Shown here in pieces: positions 15,501 through 27,658 of a stretch of 64,000 nucleotides of DNA. The DNA lies in NCBI RefSeq assembly GCF_036370855.1, contig NC_088110.1, forward strand, positions 24,180,001 through 24,244,000, given 5' to 3'. The position numbers and the translations under genes were made by a program. Position 1 is the first letter of the stretch; every line of letters begins with the position of its first letter. Origin of the DNA: Dromaius novaehollandiae (lineage: Eukaryota > Chordata > Aves > Casuariiformes > Dromaiidae). The notes under the pieces were generated by a model. The model did not search any database. It saw nothing but the letters and a program-made list of their open reading frames with translations, and was not told where the DNA came from.

Positions 15501-18500
15501 AGGATAGAAGGGCATCACCTGAGCTCCTGAGTCCAGTCCCTTCCTAGTGCAGACAACCACACAATGCTCTAGTCCAGAAGAGTTCACAGGACATCTTTCT
15601 ATACTCAAAATGTTCCCTAGCACCCTCAAAATAAACTCAAGACACGTGCTAAGAAAAGCATCGCCAGTTTAAGTCCTTGACATCGTAGGGAATCTATAAA
15701 GTAAGATTCCCAGATGACTCTCAGAAGTGGGCCACATGGGAAAAACACGTCTTCTCGGTTTAATCTCTGACAATTAGCTTACCCCGAGCAAGACATACCA
15801 GTGCGGTATCCAGGCGATCTCACCAATACACATCAATGCACTCCACAGTGCATCACACCTGTATTGCAGCTGCTGTCCTGTGCTTCAGAGAGAGAGAACC
15901 CACCTCCAAAGAAGCCAAGCTCCACACAGTGTACCAAGATCTTTACCAACCTCCCTTCAAACCCCAAACTTTATGTAGCTCAACGTTCTTAAGGCAGAAA
16001 CCCAAGGGAAGTTGTGTTTTATTTACATTTTCCAAACACATCAAGCTGTCCTCAGCAAACAATCCTCCTAGTTTTGCTCCTGTGGATCCAAAGCATCATT
16101 ATTGCTTGCTGCTATGCATCTTGACTAAGCAAATGAAGAGCAACTCAAAGACACTTTAGGAGGGAAGCTTTGCTACACCCTTGTTAAGACCTGCAGAAGG
16201 GGATACTCCTGATTTAAGAGTCTCATATCTGTGTTAGTTTTAGACTTCTATCAATAAGCTTACTTTACTAGCTTGGCTGGGGGAAGGGGGGAGAGAGGCA
16301 GTTGGGTGATTTAAGGATTTCCTGCATACATAATCCTACCTCCTTTACCTTGCAGCTGAAATGACCGTACTAAGTGATAAAACTCTCATGCAAGAAACAG
16401 CCACAAGTAAAAGTTTCTTAACCAACAGAGTGTTTTAGGGTTTTTTTTTTGGGGTGGGGGGGTGGGGGGGAAGCAGGGGGGAAGAGAGGGGAAAAAAAGA
16501 GCTTGAGAGAGCTAGATGTTATATTTCGAGTGTTTTTACATGGAAAAGTTACTCTAAGCTCTTCTGTGAGATGTATCTACCAAATCTTTCCAACTTCAGC
16601 ATTACTAACTGTAACCTGTACAGAAACATGCATTACCTGTGATATGCATGTTGGAATCACCTACCAACGCTAATCACAACAAGTCTGACTCAGCGCAAGT
16701 TGAAGCTGGATCATTTTATCATCTGCATTACTATTTACCAAACAGTTAACCACTCAGACAACAGAGCATTTACTTCATCCAGGTGCACATACGCTAGCAG
16801 ACAAGGATGGTCAATATTCTCATCTTGAATTAAAGATAAAAGGTTTTTGTTGTTCACCCTACCGACATCAGCTGCAAGTCAAAATACTGGGTGCAGATTA
16901 GAATATACCACAAGAGATGGGCTTCATACTTGGGATTTTTAGTAGACACAGGCTGGTCATGCGATTTCTGAACAGAAGGTCTGGAAGCAGAAGATACAAC
17001 TGGCTCCTGGGAAGAGTCTGGGCTCTCACTCAACTCGCTGCACTGGCTGTCCTGCTCCATGACCAGTTTGCTTATGGTCAACAAGCGTTTGCCCTTATGG
17101 GGTATTTCAGGAGGCTCTGAGATCTCAGAATCTTGATTCTCCACTTCTTTCCGTCTCTTGGTTCTGTGGGATACAGAAGGAGATAGTTGCTTGGGGAAAG
17201 AAATGTCTGTTTCATCCAGTTTGGTGAAGAGCGCATCAGAATCCTGGGAGTCCGACAGGATCTTGAAAGCTTCTCTCAGAACAGAAATCCCATACGTGGT
17301 TACAGTTCCAGGGGGCTGCCTACAAAATAAACAAAACTAAGCAGGTTGTAAAGACTTCACCAAGGCGGCTCCACTTCACTCAAAGCAGGGGTTTCCCCTA
17401 TGCTGTGACCCTCAACAATTCACTGTGTCCCTAGGGTGCAAGATCTACTAAAGGGGATATTCCCAACCCTTCAGCCTGCCCTCCTTCTAAAACAGCGTAA
17501 GGCACTATTTGGCCAGACTACTGGCAAACAGCTCTGCCAAAGGTGCCAACGCTACCTGCCAGAGACAGCATCCAGACATCCTTCTGCTAGTCTTGACTAA
17601 AGGGCTGATAAGCCACAGACCCTGGCAGAAATCTGCATCTTCTCAGCCACACAAACACCAAACACTCTTCCATAAAAGCAGATCTTCTGTCATCAATTGC
17701 CTTCCCTTCCTGGATTCTAAATGCATCTTTTATCTTTGGGCGCAGGGGCTAAACAAAAAAAAACCTTAGCATGTTAACTCTGACCTAGACAGAAATCTTG
17801 TCATAGCCTTTAGCACCTTGCTTGGGCAGACCTGCTTCGGCTAGCACTCAGGGACGTTGAGCTGCCTGGACAGAGCAAACTACCCCTCAAAAGAGAACTG
17901 CTGCCAAATTTCATCTGTAACATAGGGCCAGATTTCTCTGCCCACCTTTCTGAGTTCTTGGAGGACACTTCTGTAGGTCCTGGAGCTGCTGCTGCTGGTG
18001 GTTTAGATATTTCCATAGGCTCTGGAGATTCTTCCGAGATATTAGCTGCTGCTTCTGTAAGCTCAGGAGCTCCTGCTCGGTCCTCTGCCCTTTCTGCAGG
18101 CTTGGGAGCTCCCGCCACATCCTTTGCTCTTTCTGCAGGCTTGGGAGCTCCTGCTGGGTCCTTTGCTCTTTTTGAAGGCTCAAGAGCTGCTGCTGGGTCC
18201 CTTGCCCCATTTGCAGACTCAGGAGCTGCTGCTGGGCATTTTGGTTCTTCAGCACATTCTGAATTCAAAGTCTTTTTCAACATCTTGGACAGGGAAAAAG
18301 CATGCAACCATTATAAAAATGATTCCATGTAATGCCATTTAATTTCATTCCATTCTAAAGGCATTTTAAGCAGTTACTTGAAATTCAATTGATTTTAGGT
18401 ACAAAGTTAATATCTATCAATTAAAACTTGTAACATGGGCTGAAGCAGCATATTCAGTTGTATAAATCTTCTAGGGACTGACTGCATTCAAAATACTGTG

Positions 18501-21460
18501 GATTTAGCCCTTTGTTAAGTAGGTGCCAAACTCTGCAACTCATTAATCTGTGAAGGCACGTACAAGCCAAAATACTGTGTTGTACTGTCTCCTGGCAGAG
18601 TAAGTGGTAGCTTTCCCCAGACCTCTATCTCATGCCATTTTTCTCCTGCCCCTGGAGGGGGTAGAAGCAGGCGCAGGACTACACGCTGGGTTACCAGGGC
18701 AGACACGTACCGTTACCAGCAATGGCTCCGAATTATCCACATAGGTCTCCACAAACTGGAACACGCTGTGCTGAAAACTCTTGTAAGAGAAGTTTGTGAT
18801 CATTGGATGAGCCAAATTCTTCTCCCGGATAACACCGAGTAACTCTGTCCTCATTTTCTAGGCAAGAGGTAAGAATGTTTGAATAAGTACAAGAGATATA
18901 AATGACAAATTCAAGAACTGAGATATGGATAAAGATTGGGCTTTTCCTATTCAACACTCTCCAAGCCCAACTAAGTTACACTGATATAAATTGGGGAAAG
19001 ACCAGAGGAGCAGATCCATCTTGTTTCAATAGTTCTGACATTGTTTCCAGTGCCCAAAACACTGCACTACCTACAGAAATAAAAGCAGGAAACTTTCTGC
19101 TTTACAGAACCAGCCCTTCTTACCAACTCATGCTCTGCACTGGTGAACTTGAGTTTGCCTCGAGCCACAAGGATGGATGTTTACGCCTGAAGGAGCCACA
19201 AAGATATGTGAAGGTATATGTGTAAGAGAGGAAGAGAGTTCTAAAACAACTAGCAACATGCAATTTAAATGCCAAATGGCCAATGGTTCTTCTTTCAAGG
19301 AAGGATTCATTCCATTTTCATCACCCTGGTCCTTTCCCTCTGTTTCAGATTTCTGTAAGAGCCATGGGCATCCAAGTGAACCATTTAAGCATTAAGAATG
19401 ATTCACAGATGTGTCCCCACAGAGCCCATAAACCACACCAGTTCCTTCCTCAGACAGCTGTCTGTCTTTCATTCACAGACCCACCTGGCTGCTGGGATCC
19501 TTCCCCATGTGTCTCCTTACAATTTTTGAAGCTTTATCAAACTCTCTGTTTTTGATGCAAATTATAACAGCCTACAGAAGAAAAAGAACAGCAATTTCTC
19601 TGTTGACATTAAACCAACCAGGCTCTCTAAATCAGCTTTGCAAAAGTACAAGTAATAATCAAGTACAGCACACAAGGAACAGCTTAGTACTACCCCACAC
19701 AGAGAAACAAATTCTGCATTAACTGATCAAGAAGCAAATAAACTGAAGATATACATCTGTAATCAACCCACTACTATGATTTTTCATAGGATCTTATTCC
19801 TTTTCTCATTGATACAAGACTATTCTAAGACAAGGGAAAAGCACAGTAATTACTGCAAAATACCCACAGAAACACACATAAAATACATTTTAAATTTGTG
19901 TTTTCTAGTTTCAATTCACCTCTGGCAGGGCCAAGCTCAAACAGGTCTGTATTTTCAGAGCAGCATATTCCCTAAATAGTTGAAGTGGTAATAAAAGACA
20001 GGGAAAAAAGACAATTGTCCCTGTGTAAGGGGTCTATGGGCACATACGTTTATATATCTATGTATAAATTTAAGAATAATGGTAATAATACCATTTATTT
20101 CACTAAACATCTCTGTAAAATACCATGTGTAAATAATTTTCAGAGAGTCCCATCAGAGACCAATTTTGACCACTCTGTGCATATGCCTGAGCACAGTTTG
20201 GATTAAAATTCCTAATGTTTTTAGCAAGTTAAGGATAAAGAAAAAAAAAAAAAAAAAGGTCTTACAGCTTCTTTCACCATTTTTTGAACAGATTCCATCT
20301 TCTTTTCAGCCACAGAGAACTCTTTCTGAATGAGCTCCAGGATACCAATTGCTGATTCCAGAGGGGTAAGCTCTGACTCTTTATCAAAGGTGCAATCTAC
20401 AAAAATAATTCACACACGCTGGTTTGTTAAATCACACACAGAAATGCCTCACAGAGAACTTACTGGAAGCAAGTTACTTGATCTGCTCAGTTTGACCGCA
20501 AATTCTACAGTTACTGCCCATGAAAAAACAAAAGGGAATGCTGGACTGACTGCAAAAAAGACACCTAAGGTATGCAAGATCCCTCTCACAGGCGCAGAAA
20601 CCTACAGAACCACCACAAATGGCAGTTCAAAAAGTTATGAAAAATAATTGATCTAGCAGCAACATTTCAGAAGCTACAAGGCTGAGAAGAAGCCGCAGTG
20701 CATGTACATATGGCCAGCAGGATGGCTCTGGAGTGTGGGGTCTGGCACAGTATTAGGGGACATCGCTCTCAGCTAAGAGTGATGATCTTTCACTTGCTAC
20801 CGCAGTGCAACACAGGTATGAACAGCCGCACTCTGACCCCCAGTCTGAGGGGAGCTCCTCCACATTGCCAGCTTCTGCCCAGGCCTCTGTTCTGTGCAGC
20901 TGGGCAGCTCTGCAGAACTGCAGGGACACAGCCGCAGAGTGGGGCTCGCTCTGGCTGGGGCAGGGGCTGGGAGCCACGGCCAGGGCCCCCACGGGAGGGC
21001 CAGGCACCCACCTAGGTTCTCGCCCTCCTCAATGCGTGAAAGGAACTGCATGATGCGCAGCAGCTGGGCCACCACGGGCTCCTTCTCCAGAGGCCGCACG
21101 AGCAGCGCTGCGGGACAAGAGGCAGGTCAGGCCGGCACCGCACGGCCCCAGCTCACCGCCCCGGTTCCCCTCCGGACCTCGCCCCGGTCTCCCCCCGCGG
21201 GGCTCGGCCTCGGCCTCCCTCCCCGCTCCCCCCGGACCCGGCCTAGTCTCCCCCCGCGGGGCTGGGCCCCAGCCTCCCCCCACCTCGGGCCTGGCCCCGG
21301 TCCCGCCCCCCCGGCGCGGCCCACCCTGCATGATGTCGCGGAGCTGGCGGAAGTCGCGGTTGCGCCCGGCGCGGTAGGCCGCCACGGCCTGGTGGAAGTA
21401 GAACTGCAGCACGCAGCGGTTCACCGTCTCCTCGCGGGCGCCGCCGCTGCCCGCCGCCAT
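12560..21460 (-). CDS. TERF2: Telomeric repeat-binding factor 2 (TRF2)
   Basis: TRF2 is the shelterin subunit that binds TTAGGG duplexes and forms and protects t-loops. Ten coding exons on the minus strand: 21460-21325, 21107-21012, 20396-20266, 19571-19485, 18857-18711, 18283-17946, 17319-16930, 14558-14473, 13791-13739 and 12718-12560 (TAA), in all 540 aa. The TRFH dimer domain covers about 10-199. A disordered linker with 13-residue repeats is encoded by exon 6. The RAP1-binding motif [13 protein letters not shown] is at 321-333 and the TIN2-binding motif [14 protein letters not shown] at 389-402. An iDDR-like [14 protein letters not shown] is at 454-467. The Myb domain (489-540) ends in the telobox [14 protein letters not shown]. 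The long basic N-terminus of human TRF2 is absent from this start at 21460, which has a strong Kozak context. An in-frame upstream ATG lies at 21505. Confidence 0.95.
18041..18235 (-). repeat. TERF2: Coding 39-bp repeat in TERF2 exon 6
   Basis: Five consecutive 13-residue units: [52 protein letters not shown] and [13 protein letters not shown]. The two middle units are nearly identical at the DNA level and the outer ones are more diverged, so the array grew from the centre. It lies in the hinge between the TRFH domain and the RAP1-binding motif. I do not recall such repeats in human TRF2. Confidence 0.9.
20241..20257. repeat. Poly-A run in TERF2 intron 3
   Basis: An A run on the plus strand, which becomes a U run in TERF2 pre-mRNA, directly after the exon 3 donor. 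It may act as a U-rich intronic element, which is inferred. Confidence 0.8.
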
Positions 21461-21900
21461 GGCCGCCCGCCGCTGCCCCGCCACCCGAACCCGCCGGCTC
21501 GTCATCCCGCCCAGAAATGACGCCCGCCCCCGCGCCGGAAGTGACGGCATCCGACTGAGCCGCTTCCCCTCCCCACCCGCGCGGCGCAGGCGCCCTAGTG
21601 CGCAGCAGGCGCCTGCGACGACCGGCATGCACCGCACCCGCCGGGCGGCGACTACAACTCCCAGCATGCTCCGCTCCCGGCGTGCACCGCGCCCCCCCCT
21701 CCCCCCCCCCGGCGGGCCGGGGCGCTGCCCTCTGGCGGCCGGGCGCGGCGCCGCGCGGGCACCCGGCAAAGCCCAGAAGTGTCTGAAAAACGTGTTTTAC
21801 GACTCAAAACGCGGCGCCAGGGTCGCCCCGGCGGCAGGGCCGGCACGCAAAGTCCCGGGGCGGGACGGCGCGTTGCGGCCTCCCCCTCGGAGCCATTTTG
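21461..21900 (-). promoter_or_regulatory. TERF2: TERF2 CpG-island promoter
   Basis: A GC-rich, TATA-less stretch upstream of the TERF2 ATG. It holds a composite ETS-CRE element CCGGAAGTGACG (21535-21546) and a near-perfect ZNF143-type site ACTACAACTCCCAGCATGC (21651-21669). Both are classic proximal elements of housekeeping promoters, usually within about 100-200 bases of the start site. The start site therefore probably lies between about 21500 and 21620. Confidence 0.75.
21651..21669 (+). promoter_or_regulatory. ZNF143/THAP11-type SBS2 site
   Basis: ACTACAACTCCCAGCATGC matches the known ACTACAATTCCCAGAATGC consensus at 17 of 19 bases. It lies 191 bases upstream of the TERF2 start codon. 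Confidence 0.75.
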
Positions 21901-24164
21901 TTAGGGTTTGTAACAGAAGTGTCAGCAGAGATCCGGCCCCCGACGGCGCTGCTTCACCCTCGGCTACGCCCGCCATTCCCCTGCCTTGAAACGGCATCGC
22001 CATCGCAGCAAAATCCAACCTGGGGGCCAGGTGCTAGCGCTTAAGCGCAACTTGCCTTTGCACACATGACCGAACACTTCAAATACCAGATAGGAGTTGT
22101 AATTGCCATCGTAATCGTAATTGTAAAAGGTTTTTATGGGCGCTTTACCCCTTCCTTACCTGCAGCCGCCTGCAAATCCCACCCCCGCACCTGCACAAAC
22201 AAAAAGGGCCCTTTTCAGCTTCTGGGGGCAGAGATGTCCCTGTAATTACCCAGAATTTGTTCACGGAGCCAAAGCCCAGCTGTGCGCTCCCTTGGGCGGA
22301 CGGGCCAGCATCGCACCTCTCCGACTGCCGAGGAGCAATACCTCGGCGGGCTGATGAGAGTCACGGGCACCTTTTCGGAGACTATTTTTGTGGTGGAAAA
22401 GCACATGAAAATTCCTCTTGCATTAGGTTTTTCAGGATACTCCCTTCCCTCTGCCGCTCGGCAGAGGAGAAGGAAACGCACATGAGAAAAATCAGCGTGT
22501 CAAATGGAAAACAGTAAACCTGGGAGGGTTTTTTTATTGGCAAACGACAGGAGATAAAAATAATCAGTTCCAGGAGGAACGGTGCCTGTTCACCTCTGGC
22601 AGCGTGACCGCCCCGCCGGCCGCACCGGTGCGGGGAGGTGTCCGCATGGGGCGCAGCCGGGCCCCCGGGGCCGCCGAGCCACGGGACCACTGCCGCTAGG
22701 AAGGATGCGGAGAAAGATAGCGGCGGCTCTGTTTCCTGGGCTGAGGCGAGGTGACGGAGTGACACGTTGACTGCAACACTTTGGCATGTAAAACCCTCGT
22801 GAGCAGGGGAGCGGCGATGGTTTTGCTCTTTTCCTGCCGCAGTGTGCAGGAGCAGAGGACCAGGCTGCAGCTGCTGGACTCCACCGTTCTCCCCCGATTC
22901 AAGGAAAATCTTACTGGCCGTAGCAATAGCGTACGCGATGCTCTGCCCTTGCAGCCTTCCAAACGCTGCCTTTGCTTTGCAGACTGCCGAATGCTTTCGG
23001 AGAGCTCGGTAGCTTCTGCACCCCTCTGCAGTCCCCCCTGCTCCAGCCAGGTGCCTCAGGCACGTTGGCAAATTCCAGCAACCAGGCTGCAGGATTTGGA
23101 GCCAGGGCCTCCGTCCGGCCCCGCCAGGGCTGCCGTCACCCCTCCTGCGTCCGCCCCGTCTCCCCGGTGAGCAGGGCCTTCCCTCCGGAGCTCCCCGGGT
23201 AGCTTTGTGGTAAATCGCTGCCTCTCCCGTTAGATGATCCAACCTCTCCAAGCTGGAAGAGAGCAACGAGGGGCTGCAGCTCCGGGACGGCTCTGGCCGA
23301 CATGTGGCTGTGCTCTCGGATGTGGGGAGCCGCGGTGCCTGTGCGGAGCAGCGAGGGCAGCTGCGGAGGTGCTGATGTCACCAGGCTCGGCCATGGCCAG
23401 CACGGGGCACGTGGCAGACCGCACTCTTAGCACCTCCACTGGTCTTCGGTCACGCAAGGCTTCGTTGCCTGCCTGGGCCACTTCTGTGTTCACAGCACCC
23501 AACACCAGAAAACTTGTGCAATCTGTAAAGATGCTGGGATTTCGATTTCCAGAGATACTACAGAGACACAAATCACTGTGCATCTCCTAAGAGGCATGGA
23601 AGGGAAGCAGGGATTATGGAAGCGGGCAGCGGACCAGGAATGCGAGTGGCCTCGCTGTCCCGGCTCGCTGAGTCCTTGCCCAGTGTCATCGTCAGTTCCC
23701 TTTCAGGAAGAGGTCTGGTGGCTCGTGTGCCAAAAGAAACACTGCGCAGGAAAGCACAAATTACAGTCATGTTTGTGCTTTTTAGTCTTAACTAGTTGAT
23801 TTATAGATTTTGATGAAGTGATTACAGATGAAAGAAAACATTCCAGGGAGCAAGATCCGCATGTTGCTGGGGTCTCGTGTCTGTCGTTCCGTATGAGTTA
23901 CAGTGGAAAACAAAACAGGAAAATGAGCGGGGCACTCTGGTCACTGCACACTCCTCTCTCTTCTGCATCTGTGCAGCACCAGCCACGCGCTCAGCGCTGC
24001 GCAAAGCAGCAGACAGCACCTGCCCTAAGGGGCTTGCTCTCCAGACGGACATGCGATGGATTTCTGGCTTCGCTGGTGCCTGCTAGTGGTAATGAACAGC
24101 AGCGGCTGAATTTTGTTGCTCAGTAAACATGGAACTCATTTGCTTACATGATCATTATTTACAC
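21901..24164. other. TERF2-CYB5B spacer, left part
   Basis: No recognisable gene, RNA gene or repeat. The segment 22560-23400 is moderately CpG-rich and has reading frames open on both strands by composition. The longest minus-strand one (to 23266) begins with TTG and has no early Met. The segment 22070-22560 is less GC-rich. Confidence 0.4.
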
Positions 24165-25270
24165 TGCTAGCGTGCCTAGAAGGCCTAGTCCTGGACTAGG
24201 ATGCCACTGTGTTATGTACAAGTGCAGAACAGATACTGCTCCAAGTAGCTCACAAGCTTAGAAAGACAGTGGACAGCTATAGAAAAATGGGCAGGAACAA
24301 AACAGTTGCCAAATTTTTGTAGCCGCTATGGAAAAGGGAAATGCTAAGGAGGATAGTGAGGTTGCGTTGCAAAGTTTGTGGAGAAACCCTCCAAGCATGA
24401 AAGCTGCAGAGAAGAAAGCACAAAGGTGCTTGTTTGAAAATTAATTAACTAGGTTATAGAAACTGATACTCTGAACCAGAGGCAAAAGATGAGTAGTTCA
24501 TACTGAAGGAGACAGAACGGAGGGGCAGTAATGTGCTGGGAAGGCTCTAGAAAAAGACATATTTTTGTTTGATATAACCAGGAGGACAGGGCCAGCAGAG
24601 GAGTGCAAAGAGATGAGTAGCCTGGTCAAAACAAGAGGGGAGAAAAATAATCTTTATAACAGCACTTGTGTGAACTAATGCATGACTGCACTTGTCAAGG
24701 CCAGGCAGAAGGATGTTGTGGCAACAGTGGTGCAAGATGATGAAATCCTGAGTTAGAGTTTACAGTACATAGCCTGACAAAGGAAAAAAAAAAAGCTAAA
24801 AAAAGCTTGCCTTAGACACTAAGACATTCTCCTTAGACAGTAAGGAAACAGCAAGGTTAGATGTCACTTCGGTGCGAGGAGCCAGGAACACCTTCGTGTC
24901 AGAGAGGATGCCTGGGTTACACGGAGAGTCACGGAAACATCCCTAGTGACTGAGAAAGACACATACAAGAAGGCTTGAAAGAAAAGAATAAGCACAACAC
25001 TTAAGCTATACTGAGAGTGAGCTATCGATTAGGTAACTGCGAGGAAGTGTTGGTAAGATTTTAACAGTGTAAGAAAATCTGGCTAAGTATATGGATGACT
25101 CACCCTAACAGAGAAGATACCTGAATTTGCAATTAGAGATGAAGTATGTGTATTACTCCAAAATAAGTGGTGAGGAAGATGTGAGATCAGTACCCTCCGG
25201 ACTGTGACAAAGCCAGAGAGGAAGGAGGCCAAGGGTTGCAAGAGCAGCTGCTTTGAACACAGCCAGAGCA
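24165..25270 (-). mobile_element. Decayed L2/CR1-clade LINE (reverse transcriptase part)
   Basis: Read on the minus strand, this matches a LINE I remember as abundant in turtles and crocodilians. The fragment HNILLPGLDKCS and the following AVIKIIF and FDQATHLFAL correspond to LLLSGLDKCNLAP, AAAKIIF and FDHVTPLFAS in the reverse transcriptase C-terminal half. The plus strand ends with GGCCTAGTCCTGGACTAGG and AGAAAGCACAAAGGTGCTTG, known from its 3' end. It is riddled with small gaps and ancient. Borders are approximate and the clade name is my best guess. Confidence 0.7.
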
Positions 25271-27100
25271 TGTAAGGACAGAGTACTGGTTCTGAGACTT
25301 GGCTTAGAAGCAGTCACTGCAGATGTTATTGGGCAACTGCAGGGAATGAGTATATATTTAAAGGGTAATTAAAAAAAGGCTAACATAGATGAAAGCACTG
25401 AGAGAGAGACAGAGAAATATACTGGCTTTATGGTTGTCTAAATAAATATCATAATGTAACGCAGAGTTTAATTTAGGAGGTGGCCACACAGAAGCCTGCA
25501 ATTCAATAAAGCAATATAGTGTATGTAACCACATGCTGCACTACCGGGTTTTAGCAGGAGCAGAAATCCCAGCTTTCCCTGCCAGCAGAGTATGAGTAAG
25601 AACTCTGATGCGAGGCTACATGCTCCTTGTGAAGCACAGGGCAACGCACGCATTAATGGAGACAAGTACCTTCCCACAGATGGGAGAACTGAGCTCTTAG
25701 TTACCAGGGAATAACAGCCTCTGCGAGGAAGTCCCCACCTCACCAGCTATCAAAGGACATGAAACATTCACTAAGGCTCAAGTATTGCTGAGATATAACC
25801 AGATTTATTATTTATTTCTTGAGATAGAGAGTACACTGAGCGCAGAAGATGGATTTGAAGTCCGCACAAACGAGATTGATTTGAGTTGAACGCTTTCCTT
25901 CCCCCCACTTTATTATTCACCTTGCACAGTGGCTTTATTTCCTTACTATTTCCTTGTATCTTGATCCTCATTTCTTTGTACAAAACCAGTAGGACAAGGC
26001 AAGGATGGGCCAGTGTATTAAAAACACATGCCATGCAGGTCTGAACTTGGAATTTCAACCATTTATAGATGTCGTGCATGACAGCAGTAATTGGATTGGA
26101 GATTATGGTTGGAGATTTATACCAGTGCAGCAATTTCCTTCTCTTTAGTAACAAAAGATACCCTTCCTTCTTACCAGAAGGTGACCTGTTAAATGTTAAA
26201 AATAAAACTGAGATCTTCAAGGAGTTAACCTGTTTGCACTAAAATGGATGCGGGAAGACAGCATGGCTAGTTAGCACGTCTCAGCAGTAATGAACAGCTT
26301 TGAGGTGATAAATCGTTCAAAGCGAATGACACTTAGCCAGCTGGCTACGCCACCAAGCTGGGATCGCCAAGGGCACGAGGCATGCTTAACACCATGGCTA
26401 CCTAGCTCACTGGAACGCCCTTTAAAATCCCAGCTGTAGCAAACTGTGAGACATCAGGGTGCTCCAATTCTCTTTCTTTTATCTTGCATCTTTTATCTTT
26501 AGCCAGCGCTGGTAACAGCATTAGCACTTCTTATGACATACAGGCATTGCTGCCTCCTCAGCAAATACGCCAAAGCTGACAGCCTTCTGTCCAACATTGC
26601 ACATACAGTGCGAGTCAGAAAATAAATTCCACAGCCCTGAACGCGTGTTCATGAATGAAGACTTTAGCTTCACAAATTACGAGGCTCCCGAGCTCCCAAG
26701 CAATCTTTCTGCCCTTGAGCCTGTTCAGCGTGGCTCACAGGAGACAGGGAACCTACCAAGCCGCTCTGCAATTTGTCTATGAACATTTCTTCTAAAAACT
26801 GATAAAACTGCAGCACTCACAGGAAGAAGACATTAGAGCACTGGCATAACTTAAAGATCTGTGAGATAGCCATCTACTTTATGTATGTGCATAAAGAATC
26901 AAAAGAAGCGGTGAGAAGCTGTTCCTGTTGGCACTGGAGTCAAATGCCAGCCGCAGGTGCGCTACAGCCCAGCTGGAGGCTGACAAACGAATCTTGCCAG
27001 CGTAACACTGCCGCGCTTTCCTGGCAGAAACAGCCACAAGCCTGTCCCAGCACGGCTGAGCATCGCCATCTCTGACAGAGACGTGGCTTTTCAAAACGCG
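25271..27100. other. TERF2-CYB5B spacer, right part
   Basis: AT-rich to about 26880, then rising in GC toward the CYB5B island. No gene or recognisable repeat is seen. A minus-strand frame over 25771-26220 has no recognisable product. Confidence 0.35.
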
Positions 27101-27658
27101 TGTGTTACTGGAGACCGCCTGGAAGCGGACACAGACATGCGCAGCACCCAGGGGCTGGCAGCTGCTCCAGCCCAGCCGCCTGGCAGGGCCCAGGGGCAGC
27201 CCGGGAGCTGAGGGGGACCCGCAATAGCTGGCTTGTTCTCCCAGGAGCGCTGCCCTTCGCTCGCCCAGCAGGGCAGGAGCAGAGGGAGCCCCAGGACCGG
27301 GGACGGCCCCGAGCCCCGCGAAGGCCAGGCCAGGCCAGGCCGGGCTGCAGCCCCGCAACCGCCACGCGCTGCCTCAGGCGAGGAGAGGCGCTTCCCGCCC
27401 GGTCGCTCTGGCGACTCCCCATTGGCCCGCGGCCGGAGCGCCGCCCTCCCATTGGCTGCAGCCGGCGCCTCTGATTAGCCGCCAGGCGTCGCACCACCGC
27501 TGGGGCTGTGTCGCTGCCGGCGCCTCGTTGCTCATTGGCTGGGAGCCGGCGGACTCGGCCGCGAGCCACAGGCAGGGGACGGGAGGGGGGCGTTGGCGAT
27601 CGCTACGGCGGCTGCCGTAGGCCAAGCGCGTGGTTCCGCGAAGCGGCTAGCGGCCGGC
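27101..27658 (+). promoter_or_regulatory. CYB5B: CYB5B CpG-island promoter with CCAAT-box array
   Basis: GC-rich, TATA-less sequence upstream of the CYB5B ATG. Three inverted CCAAT boxes (ATTGG at 27421, 27451 and 27534), two of them followed by CT, are the NF-Y type. A weaker TGATTAG at 27472 lies between them. NF-Y boxes usually sit 60-100 bases upstream of the start site, which would place it near 27550-27640. A CCAGG pentamer array lies at about 27321-27342. Confidence 0.7.

Noticed and set aside
21898-21906. A single TTAGGGTTT upstream of TERF2, suggesting self-binding by TRF2
   Set aside because: One half-site is expected by chance; no telomeric array is present. A second TTAGGG-like word near 16435 is likewise isolated.
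22382-23266. Long minus-strand open frame (294 codons) between TERF2 and CYB5B
   Set aside because: It begins with TTG, has no Met until near its end, shows no family motif, and lies in CpG-rich sequence where stops are scarce.
27593-27658. N-terminal extension of CYB5B by 22 residues
   Set aside because: The frame is open upstream, but 27593 is TTG and no ATG occurs before 27659; human CYB5B starts at a comparable place.
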